Shown in pieces: positions 10,677 through 19,800 of a DNA stretch of 64,000 nt (positions are counted from its first letter, which is position 1; each line of letters starts with the position of its first letter). The position numbers were made by a program, and so were the translations under genes. The DNA is from Actinocorallia sp. API 0066 (lineage in GTDB: Bacteria; Actinomycetota; Actinomycetes; Streptosporangiales; Streptosporangiaceae). The stretch is taken from the NCBI RefSeq assembly GCF_020991275.1, contig NZ_JAJLQY010000009.1, forward strand, positions 248,001 through 312,000. Direction: 5' to 3'. A model generated the notes under the pieces. It saw only the letters and a program-made list of their open reading frames with translations, made no database searches and was not told the origin of the DNA.

Positions 10677-10710
10677 TCTGGCTGCGCTGAAATCTGACGG
10701 CGCCGGAACC

Positions 10711-10766
10711 TGACCATGTTCGGTCATATAACGGTAAAGGCATAGTAACTCTCCGGTATTACCGTT
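10711..10766. promoter_or_regulatory. Two inverted repeats before the pseudo-synthetase
   Basis: The 141-nt gap holds TGACC-N6-GGTCA (10711-10726) and then AACGGTAA (10730-10737) matched by TTACCGTT (10759-10766), in a locally AT-richer stretch. They lie 50-107 bp upstream of the ATG at 10818 and suggest that this gene has its own regulated promoter rather than read-through from the synthetase. No regulator is identified. Confidence 0.4.
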
Positions 10767-10817
10767 GTTCCCGCCCGGGGATCCACACCGGGTCGAACGA
10801 GGGTCGGAGGACGTGTC

Positions 10818-12203
10818 ATGGTGTTCGGCAGGATCGGCGGACTCGTCTCCGCGGCGGCACAGGCCCCGCTCGCCCTGGCCCGCAGCGGGCTGCTCACCCC
10901 CGGCTCGCCGGCCGCCACCGTCCGGCAGGTCGCCGCGCGCGCCCGCTGGGGCGACACGCTCGCCGGGCGCACCATCGCCGGCGCCGTCCGCGACCCCGAC
11001 CGGCCCGCCCTCGTCGACGAGACAGGCGCCGTGACATACGCCGAACTCGACGAGCGCACCAACAGGCTCGCCCGCGCCCTCGCACCCACCCCGAACGTCG
11101 CGCTCCTGGCCCGCGACCACCGGGCGTCCGCCGAGATCCTCATCGCGCTCAGCAAGCTCGGCGTGACGCCGCTGGTGCTCGACACCGGGCAGGCGACGTC
11201 CGGGCTTCTCGCGGGCCTGCACGGCGTCGACGCGGTTGTCGCGGACGCGGAGTTCGCCGCGCTGCTCGCCGCCGTGCCGCGCCCGGTGCGGCGGCTCGTC
11301 ACCGAGGAGGTGCGGCCCCTGCGCGACGCCAGGCCGCTCACCCCGACCCGGCGCGGACGCACCGACGGACGCGAGCGGCTGACCGCCGTGCTCTCCCGGA
11401 TCCCGCTGCGCGTCCACGAGACGGCGCTCCTGGGCGTCCCGCTCGCGCACCGGTGGGGGAGGGCCTCCCTGCACCTCGCGCTGTCGTTGCGTTCCACCGT
11501 CGTGCTGACGCGGCGCTTCGACGCGTCCGGGGTGCTGTCCGCCGTCGACAGGCACTCCTGCACGACGCTGCTGACGGCGCCCGCCATGCTCGACGCGCTC
11601 CTGGGCGTCGATCCGGCGCTCGCCGCGACGTTCGACCTCTCCTCGCTCCGGGTGACCGCCACCCACGGCGGCACCCTCACGCCCGAGATCGCCACCGCCT
11701 TCATGGACCGCTACGGCGAGATCCTCTACACCGTTTACGGCGACGCCCTTACGATCGCGACCCCTACAGAGCTACTGGAGCGTCCCGGTACCGCAGGCCG
11801 CCCCACGCCGGGGACACGGCTGGAGATCCTGCGCGAGGACGGCCGTCGCGCCCTGCCCGGCATGCCGGGCCGCATCCACGCCGACTCCAGCCCCACCCAG
11901 GCCGTCGGCCACTTCGACCCCGAAGGCCGCCTGTTCGTCCCGCCCGTCCCCGACGAACTCGTCTTCTCCGACGGCGAGCCGGTGGCGCCGAGCGAGCTGC
12001 AACGCCACCTCGCCGCCCACCCGGAGGTCACCGCCGCCGCCGTCACCGCCCTGCCCGACCCCGTCCGGGGCCGCCGCCTCACCGCCTACATCGTCGCCCG
12101 CGCCTCCCTGGACGCCGACGCCGTCCGCACCTGGCTCCGCCACCGCTTCACCGCGCGGGCCATCCCCGAGATCCACCTCGTGGACACCCTCCCCGCCCAC
12201 TGA
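10818..12203 (+). CDS. Degenerate AMP-binding-family protein (pseudo-acyl-CoA synthetase)
   Basis: A 461-aa paralogue of the preceding synthetase. It keeps the scaffold (VTYAELDERTNRLARAL, ILIALSKLGVTPLVLDTGQ, LRSTVVLTRRFDASG, ATHGGTLTPEIATAFMDRYGEILYTVYG) but lost the chemistry. The SSGTSGRPKG P-loop is replaced by a short basic LTPTRRGRTDG, YGSTE reads YGDALT, the STGDLG/DGREDGMV region is cut down to FVPPVPDELVFSDGEPVAP, and the C-terminal TGK lysine is gone. The ATG at 10818 has GGAGGACG upstream and the frame is intact, so it looks maintained rather than decaying. It may be a non-catalytic partner or regulator; function unknown. Confidence 0.8.
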   Translation: MVFGRIGGLVSAAAQAPLALARSGLLTPGSPAATVRQVAARARWGDTLAGRTIAGAVRDPDRPALVDETGAVTYAELDERTNRLARALAPTPNVALLARDHRASAEILIALSKLGVTPLVLDTGQATSGLLAGLHGVDAVVADAEFAALLAAVPRPVRRLVTEEVRPLRDARPLTPTRRGRTDGRERLTAVLSRIPLRVHETALLGVPLAHRWGRASLHLALSLRSTVVLTRRFDASGVLSAVDRHSCTTLLTAPAMLDALLGVDPALAATFDLSSLRVTATHGGTLTPEIATAFMDRYGEILYTVYGDALTIATPTELLERPGTAGRPTPGTRLEILREDGRRALPGMPGRIHADSSPTQAVGHFDPEGRLFVPPVPDELVFSDGEPVAPSELQRHLAAHPEVTAAAVTALPDPVRGRRLTAYIVARASLDADAVRTWLRHRFTARAIPEIHLVDTLPAH

Positions 12204-12210
12204 CCCGGGG

Positions 12211-13224
12211 TCAGCGTTCGTCGGCGGGCGGGGCCTCGGGCGTGTCCTTCTTGTGGCCCATGACGGTGGCCGAGTGCGCCCTCGCGGTCGGGTCGCGGCG
12301 GATCTTGAGGAGGCTGGCGACCGTCGTCACCGTGAGGACCACAACGATGACGCCGAGGGACGCCTGGGTGCTGATCTCCGGCGCGGCCGGCCAGATGCCG
12401 TGCGCCCAGTGCAGGACGAGCTTCACGCCGATGAACGCGAGGATGATCGCCAGCCCGGTGGCCAGGTAGACGAGCCGGTCCAGCAGGCCCGTCACGAGGA
12501 AGTACAGGGCGCGCAGGCCCAGCAGCGCGAACGCGTTGGCGACGAAGACGATGTACGCCTGCTCGGTGATGCCGAAGATCGCCGGGATCGAGTCGAGCGC
12601 GAACAGCAGGTCGGTGCCGCCGATGGCCAGCAGCACGAGGAACAGCGGCGTGACGGCGCGCTCGCCCCCGACCCGCGTGGTGAGCCTGCCCTCGTCGTAC
12701 TCCTCCGTCACCGTGAACAGGCGGCGCGAGGTGCGCACGAGGAGGTTGTCGGCGACGTCCGGGTCCTCGTTGCGGTGCCGGTAGACCTGCAAGGCCGTCC
12801 ACAGAAGCAGCGCGCCGAAGATGAGGAACATGAAGGAGAACATCGACAGGAGCGTCGCCCCGACCGCGATGAAGATGGCGCGCATCACCAGCGCGAGGAG
12901 GATCCCTATCGTCAGGACCTTCTGCTGGTACTCACGCGGGACGGCGAACGTCGACATGATGATGACGAAGACGAACAGGTTGTCTATCGACAGGCTCTTC
13001 TCGACGATGTAGCCGGTGAAGTACTCACCTCCGTACCCCCACCCGTGCTGCCACCCGAGGAACAGCCCGAACACCACAGCCACCGCGATGTAGAACACCG
13101 ACCACGCCGTCGCCTCCCGGAACCCCACCGCGTGCGGCCGAAGCGCCCCCACCGCCAGATCCACCGCAAAGAGCACGGCGATGACCCCGAGGGTCACCCC
13201 CCACCCCAACGCCGTGACCTCCAC
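12211..13224 (-). CDS. TerC-family integral membrane protein
   Basis: A 337-aa polytopic membrane protein of the TerC/Alx family, implicated in metal (mainly manganese) efflux at the plasma membrane. The family markers are the acidic intramembrane segments SLSIDNLFVFVIIMSTF and GGTDLLFALDSIPAIFGIT, with about eight hydrophobic helices and a charged C-terminal tail. GTG at 13224 has GAGAGG about 10 nt upstream; an earlier GTG at 13245 is possible. No other tellurite-resistance genes are nearby. It converges with the pseudo-synthetase, 7 nt apart. Confidence 0.88.
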   Translation of the reverse strand: MEVTALGWGVTLGVIAVLFAVDLAVGALRPHAVGFREATAWSVFYIAVAVVFGLFLGWQHGWGYGGEYFTGYIVEKSLSIDNLFVFVIIMSTFAVPREYQQKVLTIGILLALVMRAIFIAVGATLLSMFSFMFLIFGALLLWTALQVYRHRNEDPDVADNLLVRTSRRLFTVTEEYDEGRLTTRVGGERAVTPLFLVLLAIGGTDLLFALDSIPAIFGITEQAYIVFVANAFALLGLRALYFLVTGLLDRLVYLATGLAIILAFIGVKLVLHWAHGIWPAAPEISTQASLGVIVVVLTVTTVASLLKIRRDPTARAHSATVMGHKKDTPEAPPADER

Positions 13225-13251
13225 TGACCCGCCACCTCTCCTCACCCGTAC

Positions 13252-13881
13252 CTACGCCGTTCCCCCCTCAACGCCGCCCCACCCCACCCGGTTCCCCCTC
13301 CTTTCCCCTGTCCTCCTCCCGCCGCGCGGCGGCACGACCCCCGAGACGGCATGCGGCGCCCCCACGTCAAGCGTCCACCCCACCCCCGCCGGAAGCCCGC
13401 CCAGCAGATCCCGCCCGGTCGAGGCCAACCAGGGCCCCGGCCCGACCGCCCGCGCCAGCGTCCCGAGCGAACTGAACAGCGCGACCTCACCCCCGGTCAC
13501 GCGCACCCCGGGCCGCTCCGTCGCCGGGCAGTACAGCACGGCGTCCGTCAACGCCGCCCAGACGCCCTCCCGGGCCCGCGCCGCCTCCACCAGCCGCACC
13601 ATCGGCTTCCGCAACACGGAGACCGCGACGACCCGCTCCACCCCCGCCAGATACAGCACCGCCTCCTCAGGCAGCACCGCCACCAACACATGCCCCGACA
13701 TCCGCCCCCACCCCACCGCCCCCGGCGGGACCACTCCGGGCACCTCCGCCCACGGCCCAAACACCGGCACCACAAGCCCCCCACCCCACTCGACCCCCCG
13801 AGGCACCCCCCTCCCATCCACCCCCACCCGATACTCCACCCCCAAAACCCACGCCACCTCCTCCACCTCCACCCTCCTCAC
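13252..13881 (-). CDS. SseB-family protein (possible immunity-like partner)
   Basis: A 209-aa protein. Residues 120-180 match the SseB N-terminal fold seen in actinobacterial proteins (GEVALFSSLGTLARAVGPGPW, then STGRDLLGGLPAGVGWTLDVGAPHAVSG). Its GTG start at 13881 overlaps the upstream stop by 4 nt (GTGA), making it the last gene of a coupled trio headed by a zincin toxin-like protein. SseB-type proteins often accompany secreted effectors in Actinobacteria. The coding strand is unusually G-rich, with many GTG, GGG and GAG codons. An immunity or chaperone role is an inference. Confidence 0.65.
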   Translation of the reverse strand: MRRVEVEEVAWVLGVEYRVGVDGRGVPRGVEWGGGLVVPVFGPWAEVPGVVPPGAVGWGRMSGHVLVAVLPEEAVLYLAGVERVVAVSVLRKPMVRLVEAARAREGVWAALTDAVLYCPATERPGVRVTGGEVALFSSLGTLARAVGPGPWLASTGRDLLGGLPAGVGWTLDVGAPHAVSGVVPPRGGRRTGERRGNRVGWGGVEGGTA

Positions 13882-14732
13882 CCACCCACCCGCACCGCGT
13901 GCCCCTGCCCCCGATCCAACACCACCCCCCGCCCCACCACCTCAACCCCCGAAACCACCCGAAAGCCCACCTCCCCCAGCTCCGCCCACAACCCCACCCG
14001 CGAGGAGAACACCACCCCACCCACCCCCTCAGGCACAAACACCACCCCTCCCACGACGGCCTCCAGCACCCCAGATCCACGCCGAGCCGCCCGAAGTATC
14101 CCGAACGCCACATCTTTCAAATCTCGCCCCACCAGCAAAGGACCCCGCCCGTTCACGAACACCATCCTGTCGGTGTCGACGGTCTTGGCGAGGTGCTCGG
14201 GGGTGATGTCCGCCCAAGCCGTGAATCCCGGCCACTCGGAGGGTTCGAGCGGGGGGACGCGGCGGGTCGCCGCGGGTGTCCACACCGCGTCGCCGACCGG
14301 GGACACGACGGGCGTGCCGTCCTCGCGCACCGCGACACGTAGCTCAGGAGCGTCGGCGATGTCAGCGATGAGCGCGGCACGGCGGGCGCGCAGCGCGGCG
14401 AGCCGTGCCGTCCAGGCGCGCGCGGACTCCGACACGTCGCGACCGGCGTCCTCGGGACGGACGAGCGCCTCGTACGCGCGCAGGAGGCCGGCCTTGGCCC
14501 GGTCGGGGCGGTATCTGACGCCGTTGTCGCCCGGATAGCGCCTGCGGTGGTCGTAACCGCGCAGCCGGATGTCCTCGGGAACGCCATCGGGGAAGGCCCG
14601 GCAGTAGCTGAGGAACGTGCTGAAGGGATCGCCGCCGCCGGGGTCGTGGTCGGGGTTGTAGGTCTCCCTCAGGAACGCGCAGGACGCACAGAGGTTCTCC
14701 GGATACGTGATGAGTCCCGGCAACGGCGTCAT
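13878..14732 (-). CDS. Cys-motif/SseB-like protein coupled to the toxin-like gene
   Basis: A 284-aa protein. The N-terminus carries a compact Cys motif (CASCAF ... SYCRAFPDGVPEDIRLRGYDHR ... PGDNGVRY, residues 15-75). I associate CxAFPxGIP...DHRxPxxGDxG patterns with small proteins near polymorphic toxins, from memory. The C-terminal half resembles SseB-type beta-rich domains (DTDRMVFVNGRGPLLVGRDL). ATG at 14732 overlaps the upstream toxin-like stop by 4 nt (ATGA), implying fixed stoichiometry; the reading frame could extend 25 codons further upstream inside that gene. Best guess: an immunity or accessory protein, unproven. Confidence 0.6.
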   Translation of the reverse strand: MTPLPGLITYPENLCASCAFLRETYNPDHDPGGGDPFSTFLSYCRAFPDGVPEDIRLRGYDHRRRYPGDNGVRYRPDRAKAGLLRAYEALVRPEDAGRDVSESARAWTARLAALRARRAALIADIADAPELRVAVREDGTPVVSPVGDAVWTPAATRRVPPLEPSEWPGFTAWADITPEHLAKTVDTDRMVFVNGRGPLLVGRDLKDVAFGILRAARRGSGVLEAVVGGVVFVPEGVGGVVFSSRVGLWAELGEVGFRVVSGVEVVGRGVVLDRGQGHAVRVGG

Positions 14733-16744
14733 CTCCCCTTGAAGTGCTGGTCGATGAAAGACCCTACGGCGGTCGCGATCGGTCTCGGGTCGGGACTCAG
14801 CCGCCATTCGGCGAACGCTTCGGCGAGCATCTCCGCGCCGTTGTGGGCCCCGTAGCCGGACAACTCCGTCCTGACCTTCATCTGTCCATGCGGAATGGAC
14901 GGATTGAACCCGTCGGGATCGACGTGTACACCTACCTCCCGCAGCTCACGCGCCAGCTGATGCCGGAGCACGGGATCGGCCATGATGCGCTCTCCCAGCA
15001 GATGCCCGAACTCGTGGACCAGCGTCGCCCGGGCCGTGAGGCCCTCGGGCACAGAGGACCAGCCCGACTCGTGTGACTGCTGTGCGCGCATATCGGTGAC
15101 GGCCTTGTCGCCGAACTTGTGCTGGAGCAGATAGATCCCACGCGGAAACCCACCCTGCGGGGCCAGGAGGGTGGCTCCCTGAAGGTTCTCACCCGCATGG
15201 GGAACCGCGGCGCGCCATCCGTCCAGGCTGACCACCTTGATGGCATCGATGTCTTTGAGCACGCCAGGGTAGTCGTCAGCCAGGTTCTCCAGGGCGCGGG
15301 CGAACGCTGCCGCGTTGCCCGGGTCGACCGGGTGGGATCGGAAGTCGACGACGACGCCGAAGCGCTCGGCCACCTGTTGCGCCGCCCGCTCGGCGGCCGC
15401 GAGCGCGGGTGAGACGGCGGCGGGCGGCACCACCACGTCCGGCGCGGCCCCCATCGGCACGTCCGACACCTTCGGGTTGTCGGGGGCGTCCGGCGTTCTC
15501 GGGTCCTGGGGATCCAGCCCTGCCGGGGAACCGTGGCCGTCGGGGGCCTGGGGATCGGGGGGCCGGGGGTGGTGGGGGGAGGTTCGGGCGAAGCGGGTGG
15601 CGGTCTGGCCCAGGCGGGTGGCGGCGTTCGCGGGGGCGCCGGTGCCGAAGGTGGCGACGGTGAGGACGATGCCGGGGACCGCCTCGCCGAAGGCGCGGAC
15701 CGGGTCGGTCAGCCAGAGGTCCCAGTTGACCATGGCCTTGGCGAAACCGACCGGGTCCTCGCGCCCGGCCCACAGCCCCTGGAGCATGCCGACGGGTGTG
15801 CGTGCCAGCCACTCCCTGTGGTCCAGCATCGCGTACGGGAGCGCCGTCACCGGGTTCGTGGCGAGCGCGAGCAGGCCGAGTTCCTTGGTGCCGTGTGCCA
15901 GGCCCGGCAGGTAGTGGCGCACGTAGAGGTCGACGGCCTTGGCCGTGGGCGACTCCGCCCTGTCGTCCGGCTCGCCTCCGGTGGGAGAGGGCGCGGCGAA
16001 GGCTGGCGCGTCGCCGAGGGCGATGAGCGCGAAGCGGCGCCGCCGGAGGTCGCCCGCCTGCGCCCCGACCCACGCGCCCGCCGTCCGCACCCGGGCGCCG
16101 GGCGCGGCGTCGAGCCCGAGCCCGGTCAGCAGCCCGGCGAGTTCCCTTCCCGCGTCGTCCCAGGCCGGGCCGGCCGCGTCGAGTTCGGCGATGAGCCGGT
16201 CGAGCAGGCCGGGATCACCGGAGCGCACCGCGTCGCCGGACCTCGGCGCGGTGCGGGGCGGCGCCCCGAGCGAGGGTTCGGTGACCCCCGCGGCCTGCGG
16301 ACCCGCGAGCGCGCGCACCCTGTCGAACGCCTCGGCGAGCGCGTTCCGCACCACCCGGTACCTGTCGGTGAGACCGGTGCCGAGCCGGTCGGCGACCGGT
16401 CCGACGAGGGCGCCGTCCGTGAGCAGCCGGGCCGGACGGTCGAGGGCGCGGACGTAGCGGTCGGCGAGGGTCCGGATGCGGCGCAGAGCACCGTCGATCT
16501 CCTCCGGGGTCGGCACGGGCCCCCTCCGCGTCGGCCTGCCATCGGCACTCGTCAGCTTGCGCGGACCACGCTTGTCGATCTCCCCGCGGCAGGTCAAACC
16601 GCCGCCGATCGGGCTAACGCGAACCCCCACGTGACGTGCCTCGGGCATGGGTGAGGTGGCCGTATCAGGCCAGGTGGTGCGGGGTGGGGAGGCGGGAACG
16701 TCTGGATGGTCCGTGGTGTCACTGTGGGGGCCGGATGAGGACAA
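14729..16744 (-). CDS. Polymorphic-toxin-like protein with C-terminal zinc metallopeptidase (zincin) domain
   Basis: A 671-aa protein. The first 380 residues are helix-rich with a hydrophobic LTVATFGTGAPANA segment, followed by a Pro/Asp-rich linker (about 385-425). The last 220 residues hold ATLVHEFGHLLGERI (HExxH around residues 576-581) and AEMLAEAFAEW about 60 residues later as the likely third zinc ligand. Long alpha-helical trunk, linker and C-terminal enzyme is the usual layout of secreted polymorphic toxins. No signal peptide is seen, so a type VII-like route is possible but unshown. The start is uncertain: TTG 16744 lacks a good ribosome site and ATG 16648 is an alternative. Two genes downstream are coupled by 4-nt overlaps. 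Confidence 0.65.
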   Translation of the reverse strand: MSSSGPHSDTTDHPDVPASPPRTTWPDTATSPMPEARHVGVRVSPIGGGLTCRGEIDKRGPRKLTSADGRPTRRGPVPTPEEIDGALRRIRTLADRYVRALDRPARLLTDGALVGPVADRLGTGLTDRYRVVRNALAEAFDRVRALAGPQAAGVTEPSLGAPPRTAPRSGDAVRSGDPGLLDRLIAELDAAGPAWDDAGRELAGLLTGLGLDAAPGARVRTAGAWVGAQAGDLRRRRFALIALGDAPAFAAPSPTGGEPDDRAESPTAKAVDLYVRHYLPGLAHGTKELGLLALATNPVTALPYAMLDHREWLARTPVGMLQGLWAGREDPVGFAKAMVNWDLWLTDPVRAFGEAVPGIVLTVATFGTGAPANAATRLGQTATRFARTSPHHPRPPDPQAPDGHGSPAGLDPQDPRTPDAPDNPKVSDVPMGAAPDVVVPPAAVSPALAAAERAAQQVAERFGVVVDFRSHPVDPGNAAAFARALENLADDYPGVLKDIDAIKVVSLDGWRAAVPHAGENLQGATLLAPQGGFPRGIYLLQHKFGDKAVTDMRAQQSHESGWSSVPEGLTARATLVHEFGHLLGERIMADPVLRHQLARELREVGVHVDPDGFNPSIPHGQMKVRTELSGYGAHNGAEMLAEAFAEWRLSPDPRPIATAVGSFIDQHFKGR

Positions 16745-16814
16745 ATTCGACGGGATCGGCGGTCATTCACCATGATCGTACGGTTCGTATCGCTTGAGGG
16801 ACGGGGTCGGGGAC

Positions 16815-19800
16815 ATGAGTGCGCTGCTGGACGGGGATCCGGGGCAGCTGGGCGGCTACTGGCTCGCGGGGCGGCTGGGCGCCGGCGGACAGGGCGTCGT
16901 GTACGAGGGCTACGACGTGCGGGGCAACCGGGTCGCCGTCAAGGCACTGCACGCCGAGTACGTGTCGGAGGGGGACAGGTCGCTGCTGCGCCGTGAGGTG
17001 GAGGCGCTGCGACGCGTCGCCTCGTTCTGCACGGCGAAGGTCATCGAGGCCGACCTCGACCATGTGCCTCCGTTCGTCGTCAGTGAGTTCGTGCCGGGGC
17101 CGACCCTGCAGGACCGGGTGGACCGGGACGGCGCGTACGCGCCCGAGGAGCTGCACCGGCTCGCGATCGGCATCGCGACGGCGCTGTCGGCGATCCACCA
17201 GGCCGGGGTGATCCACCGCGACCTGAAGCCCGCCAACGTGCTGCTCGGCCCGGACGGGCCCCGCGTCATCGACTTCGGCATCGCCAAGACCCAGGAGATG
17301 TCGCGCAGCGCCACCGGCCAGCTCAAGGGCACCCCGCGCTGGATGGCCCCCGAGCTGTTCCGCGGTGAGCGGGCCACCGAGGCCGCCGACGTGTGGGCGT
17401 GGGGCACCATCGTGCTGTTCGCCGCCGCGGGCCGGCCGCCGTTCGACGGCGAGAGCCTGCCGTCGCTCATGCACCAGGTGCTCAACCACCAGCCTGAGAC
17501 CGACGTGCTCACCGAGCCGCTGCGCTCCCTCGTCGAGGCGTCGCTCGCGCACGACCCGACCCGGCGGCCCGCGTCCCGCCAGATCCTCGGCAGGCTGCTC
17601 GGGATGGACGCGCCGCTGGAGGAGGGCGAGCGGGTCGCCGCCGACGTGCCCGCGCCGCGCGCGCCCGTGCCGTCCCTCACCGACATGGCGGAGAACGCCT
17701 ACTCCCGGCTCGACCCGGTGGCCCGGCAGGCGGCGCCGCGTGTCCTGCTGCGCATGGTGAACACCCGGCCGGACGCCCGCGACACCGTGCGACGGGTGCC
17801 GTTGCGCGAACTCGGCGAGGAGACCGACGGGCAGACCCTCGAACGCGTCCTCGTCGCGTTCGGCGAGGCGGGGCTGATCCGCGGCGACGGTCAGTCCGTC
17901 GTGCTGAGCACGCCCGCCCTGCTGCGCGCCTGGCCCAGGATGCGGGACTGGGTGTCGGCCGAGTGGGAGGGCCTCGAAGTCCACCACGCGCTCGCCGACG
18001 CCGCCCGCTTCTGGGACGAGCACGGCCGCAAGGACGGCGACCTCTACCAGGGCAGCACCCTGGACGGCGCCCTCACCTGGGCCGCGACCGGCCGCCGGCT
18101 GCTCACCCTGAACACCCTGGAACGCGCCTTCCTCGACGAGGCGGTCAAGCTCACCCAGCGCCGCTCCCGCACCCGCACCCTGATGATGGCGGCCCTCTCC
18201 TTCCTGCTCGTCGTGGCGCTGGGCGCGGCCACCCTCGCCGCCGTGCAGAGCCGCGACCTGCGCGCCACCAACACCCTCGTCTCGCAGCAGCGCGACACGG
18301 CGCTGGGCACCCAGATCGCCGCGCTCGCCGTCGGCATGCGGCGGATCGACCCCGCCACCGCGGCCCGCCTCGCGATCGCCGCCGCCGACCTCGACGACTC
18401 CGGCGTCGACGTCCGCAGCGCCCTCGTCACCCTCTTCCACCAGGCCGAACGCGACGTCTACCAGCCCGAAGGCACCACGGGCATGTGGAACGTCGCCTCC
18501 GACGCCCGCGCCCGCAGGCTCGTCTACGGCGACGGCAACGAACTGAAGGTCGTGGACGGAGAGAAGCTGACGGTCCTGCGCACCATGACCTTCGAGGGCG
18601 AGCCCGTCTCCGCCCTCACCATCAGCGACGACGGCTCCACCGCCGCCGTCGTGGAGAACAACGGCGTCGTCCGGCTCTGGAACCTGGAGAACGGCACCGC
18701 CGCCGAACGCTCCTTCAACGTCTCGGCGCCCGGCGTCGTGCTGAGCCCCAAAGGCCGCTACGTGGTGGGCCAGGTGCAGCAGCGGAGCGTCGTCTGGGAC
18801 GCCCAGACCGGGCAGGAGATGGTGAAGCTCCCTTATCGGCTTCCCCGGCTGGCCTTCTCCGGCAACGAGACGGTGCTGGTCTCGGTGGACCGGGAGAAGA
18901 ACAGGCTTGACTGGTACGACCTCACCAAGAAGGAGAAGGTGAAGGCCCCCACCCTCACCAAGGGCAAGGAGAACATCACCTCGGTGGCCTTCAGCGAGGA
19001 CAACAAGTGGTTCGCCCTGCGCCAGGGCGAGACCGTGACCCTGGTGGACCCCAAGGAGTTCAGGCCGCGCACCTACTCCGGCGCGAAGGAGAACCCGAAC
19101 ACGACGTTCTCCAACCTCTCCTTCAGCCCGGACGGCAAGTACTTCGCCTTCGACAACACCGTCTGGACGACGGAGGGTTTCGACAACGACCCCCTCTTCA
19201 CGTATCCGATGCAGCTGTGCGGCCTCCAGCGCTTCCGTGCCGACGGCCGCTCCCTGGCCTGCGTCGACGCCTTCAACGCGCTGAACATCATCGACCTGCG
19301 CGCGGTCATGGACACCGTGAAGCTGAACCCGCACCCGGTGCCGGACGCCGACTTCAGCGCCGACGGCTCGACCCTGGTGATCGAGTCGATGAACGACGTG
19401 CAGATCTGGGACCCGGCCACCCGCGAGCTGCGCCGGTCGCTGCCGGTCAAGCCGGAGGCGAGCAACGACTACCACCTGTCCGACGACGGCTCGTTGCTCG
19501 CGATCGCCTACGACAGCGGCACCGTCGACATCTGGGACACCGCCTCGGGCGCCAGGCGCACCACGCTCACCATCGGCCACGATATGGACGCCGCGAACCC
19601 GGACATGGCGTTCAGCCCCGACAACAAGCTCTTCGCCTTCACGATGTTCGACCAGGGCGGCGGCGCGCTCGCCCAGATCTGGGACGTCAACCTGGCCCGG
19701 ATGACGGGACAGAACTTCGGCACCAAGCCGGAGGTGCCGGGCTTCCAGAACATGTTCACCGAGACCGAACTCGTCTTCCTGGATGGCGGCGGGAAGCTCG

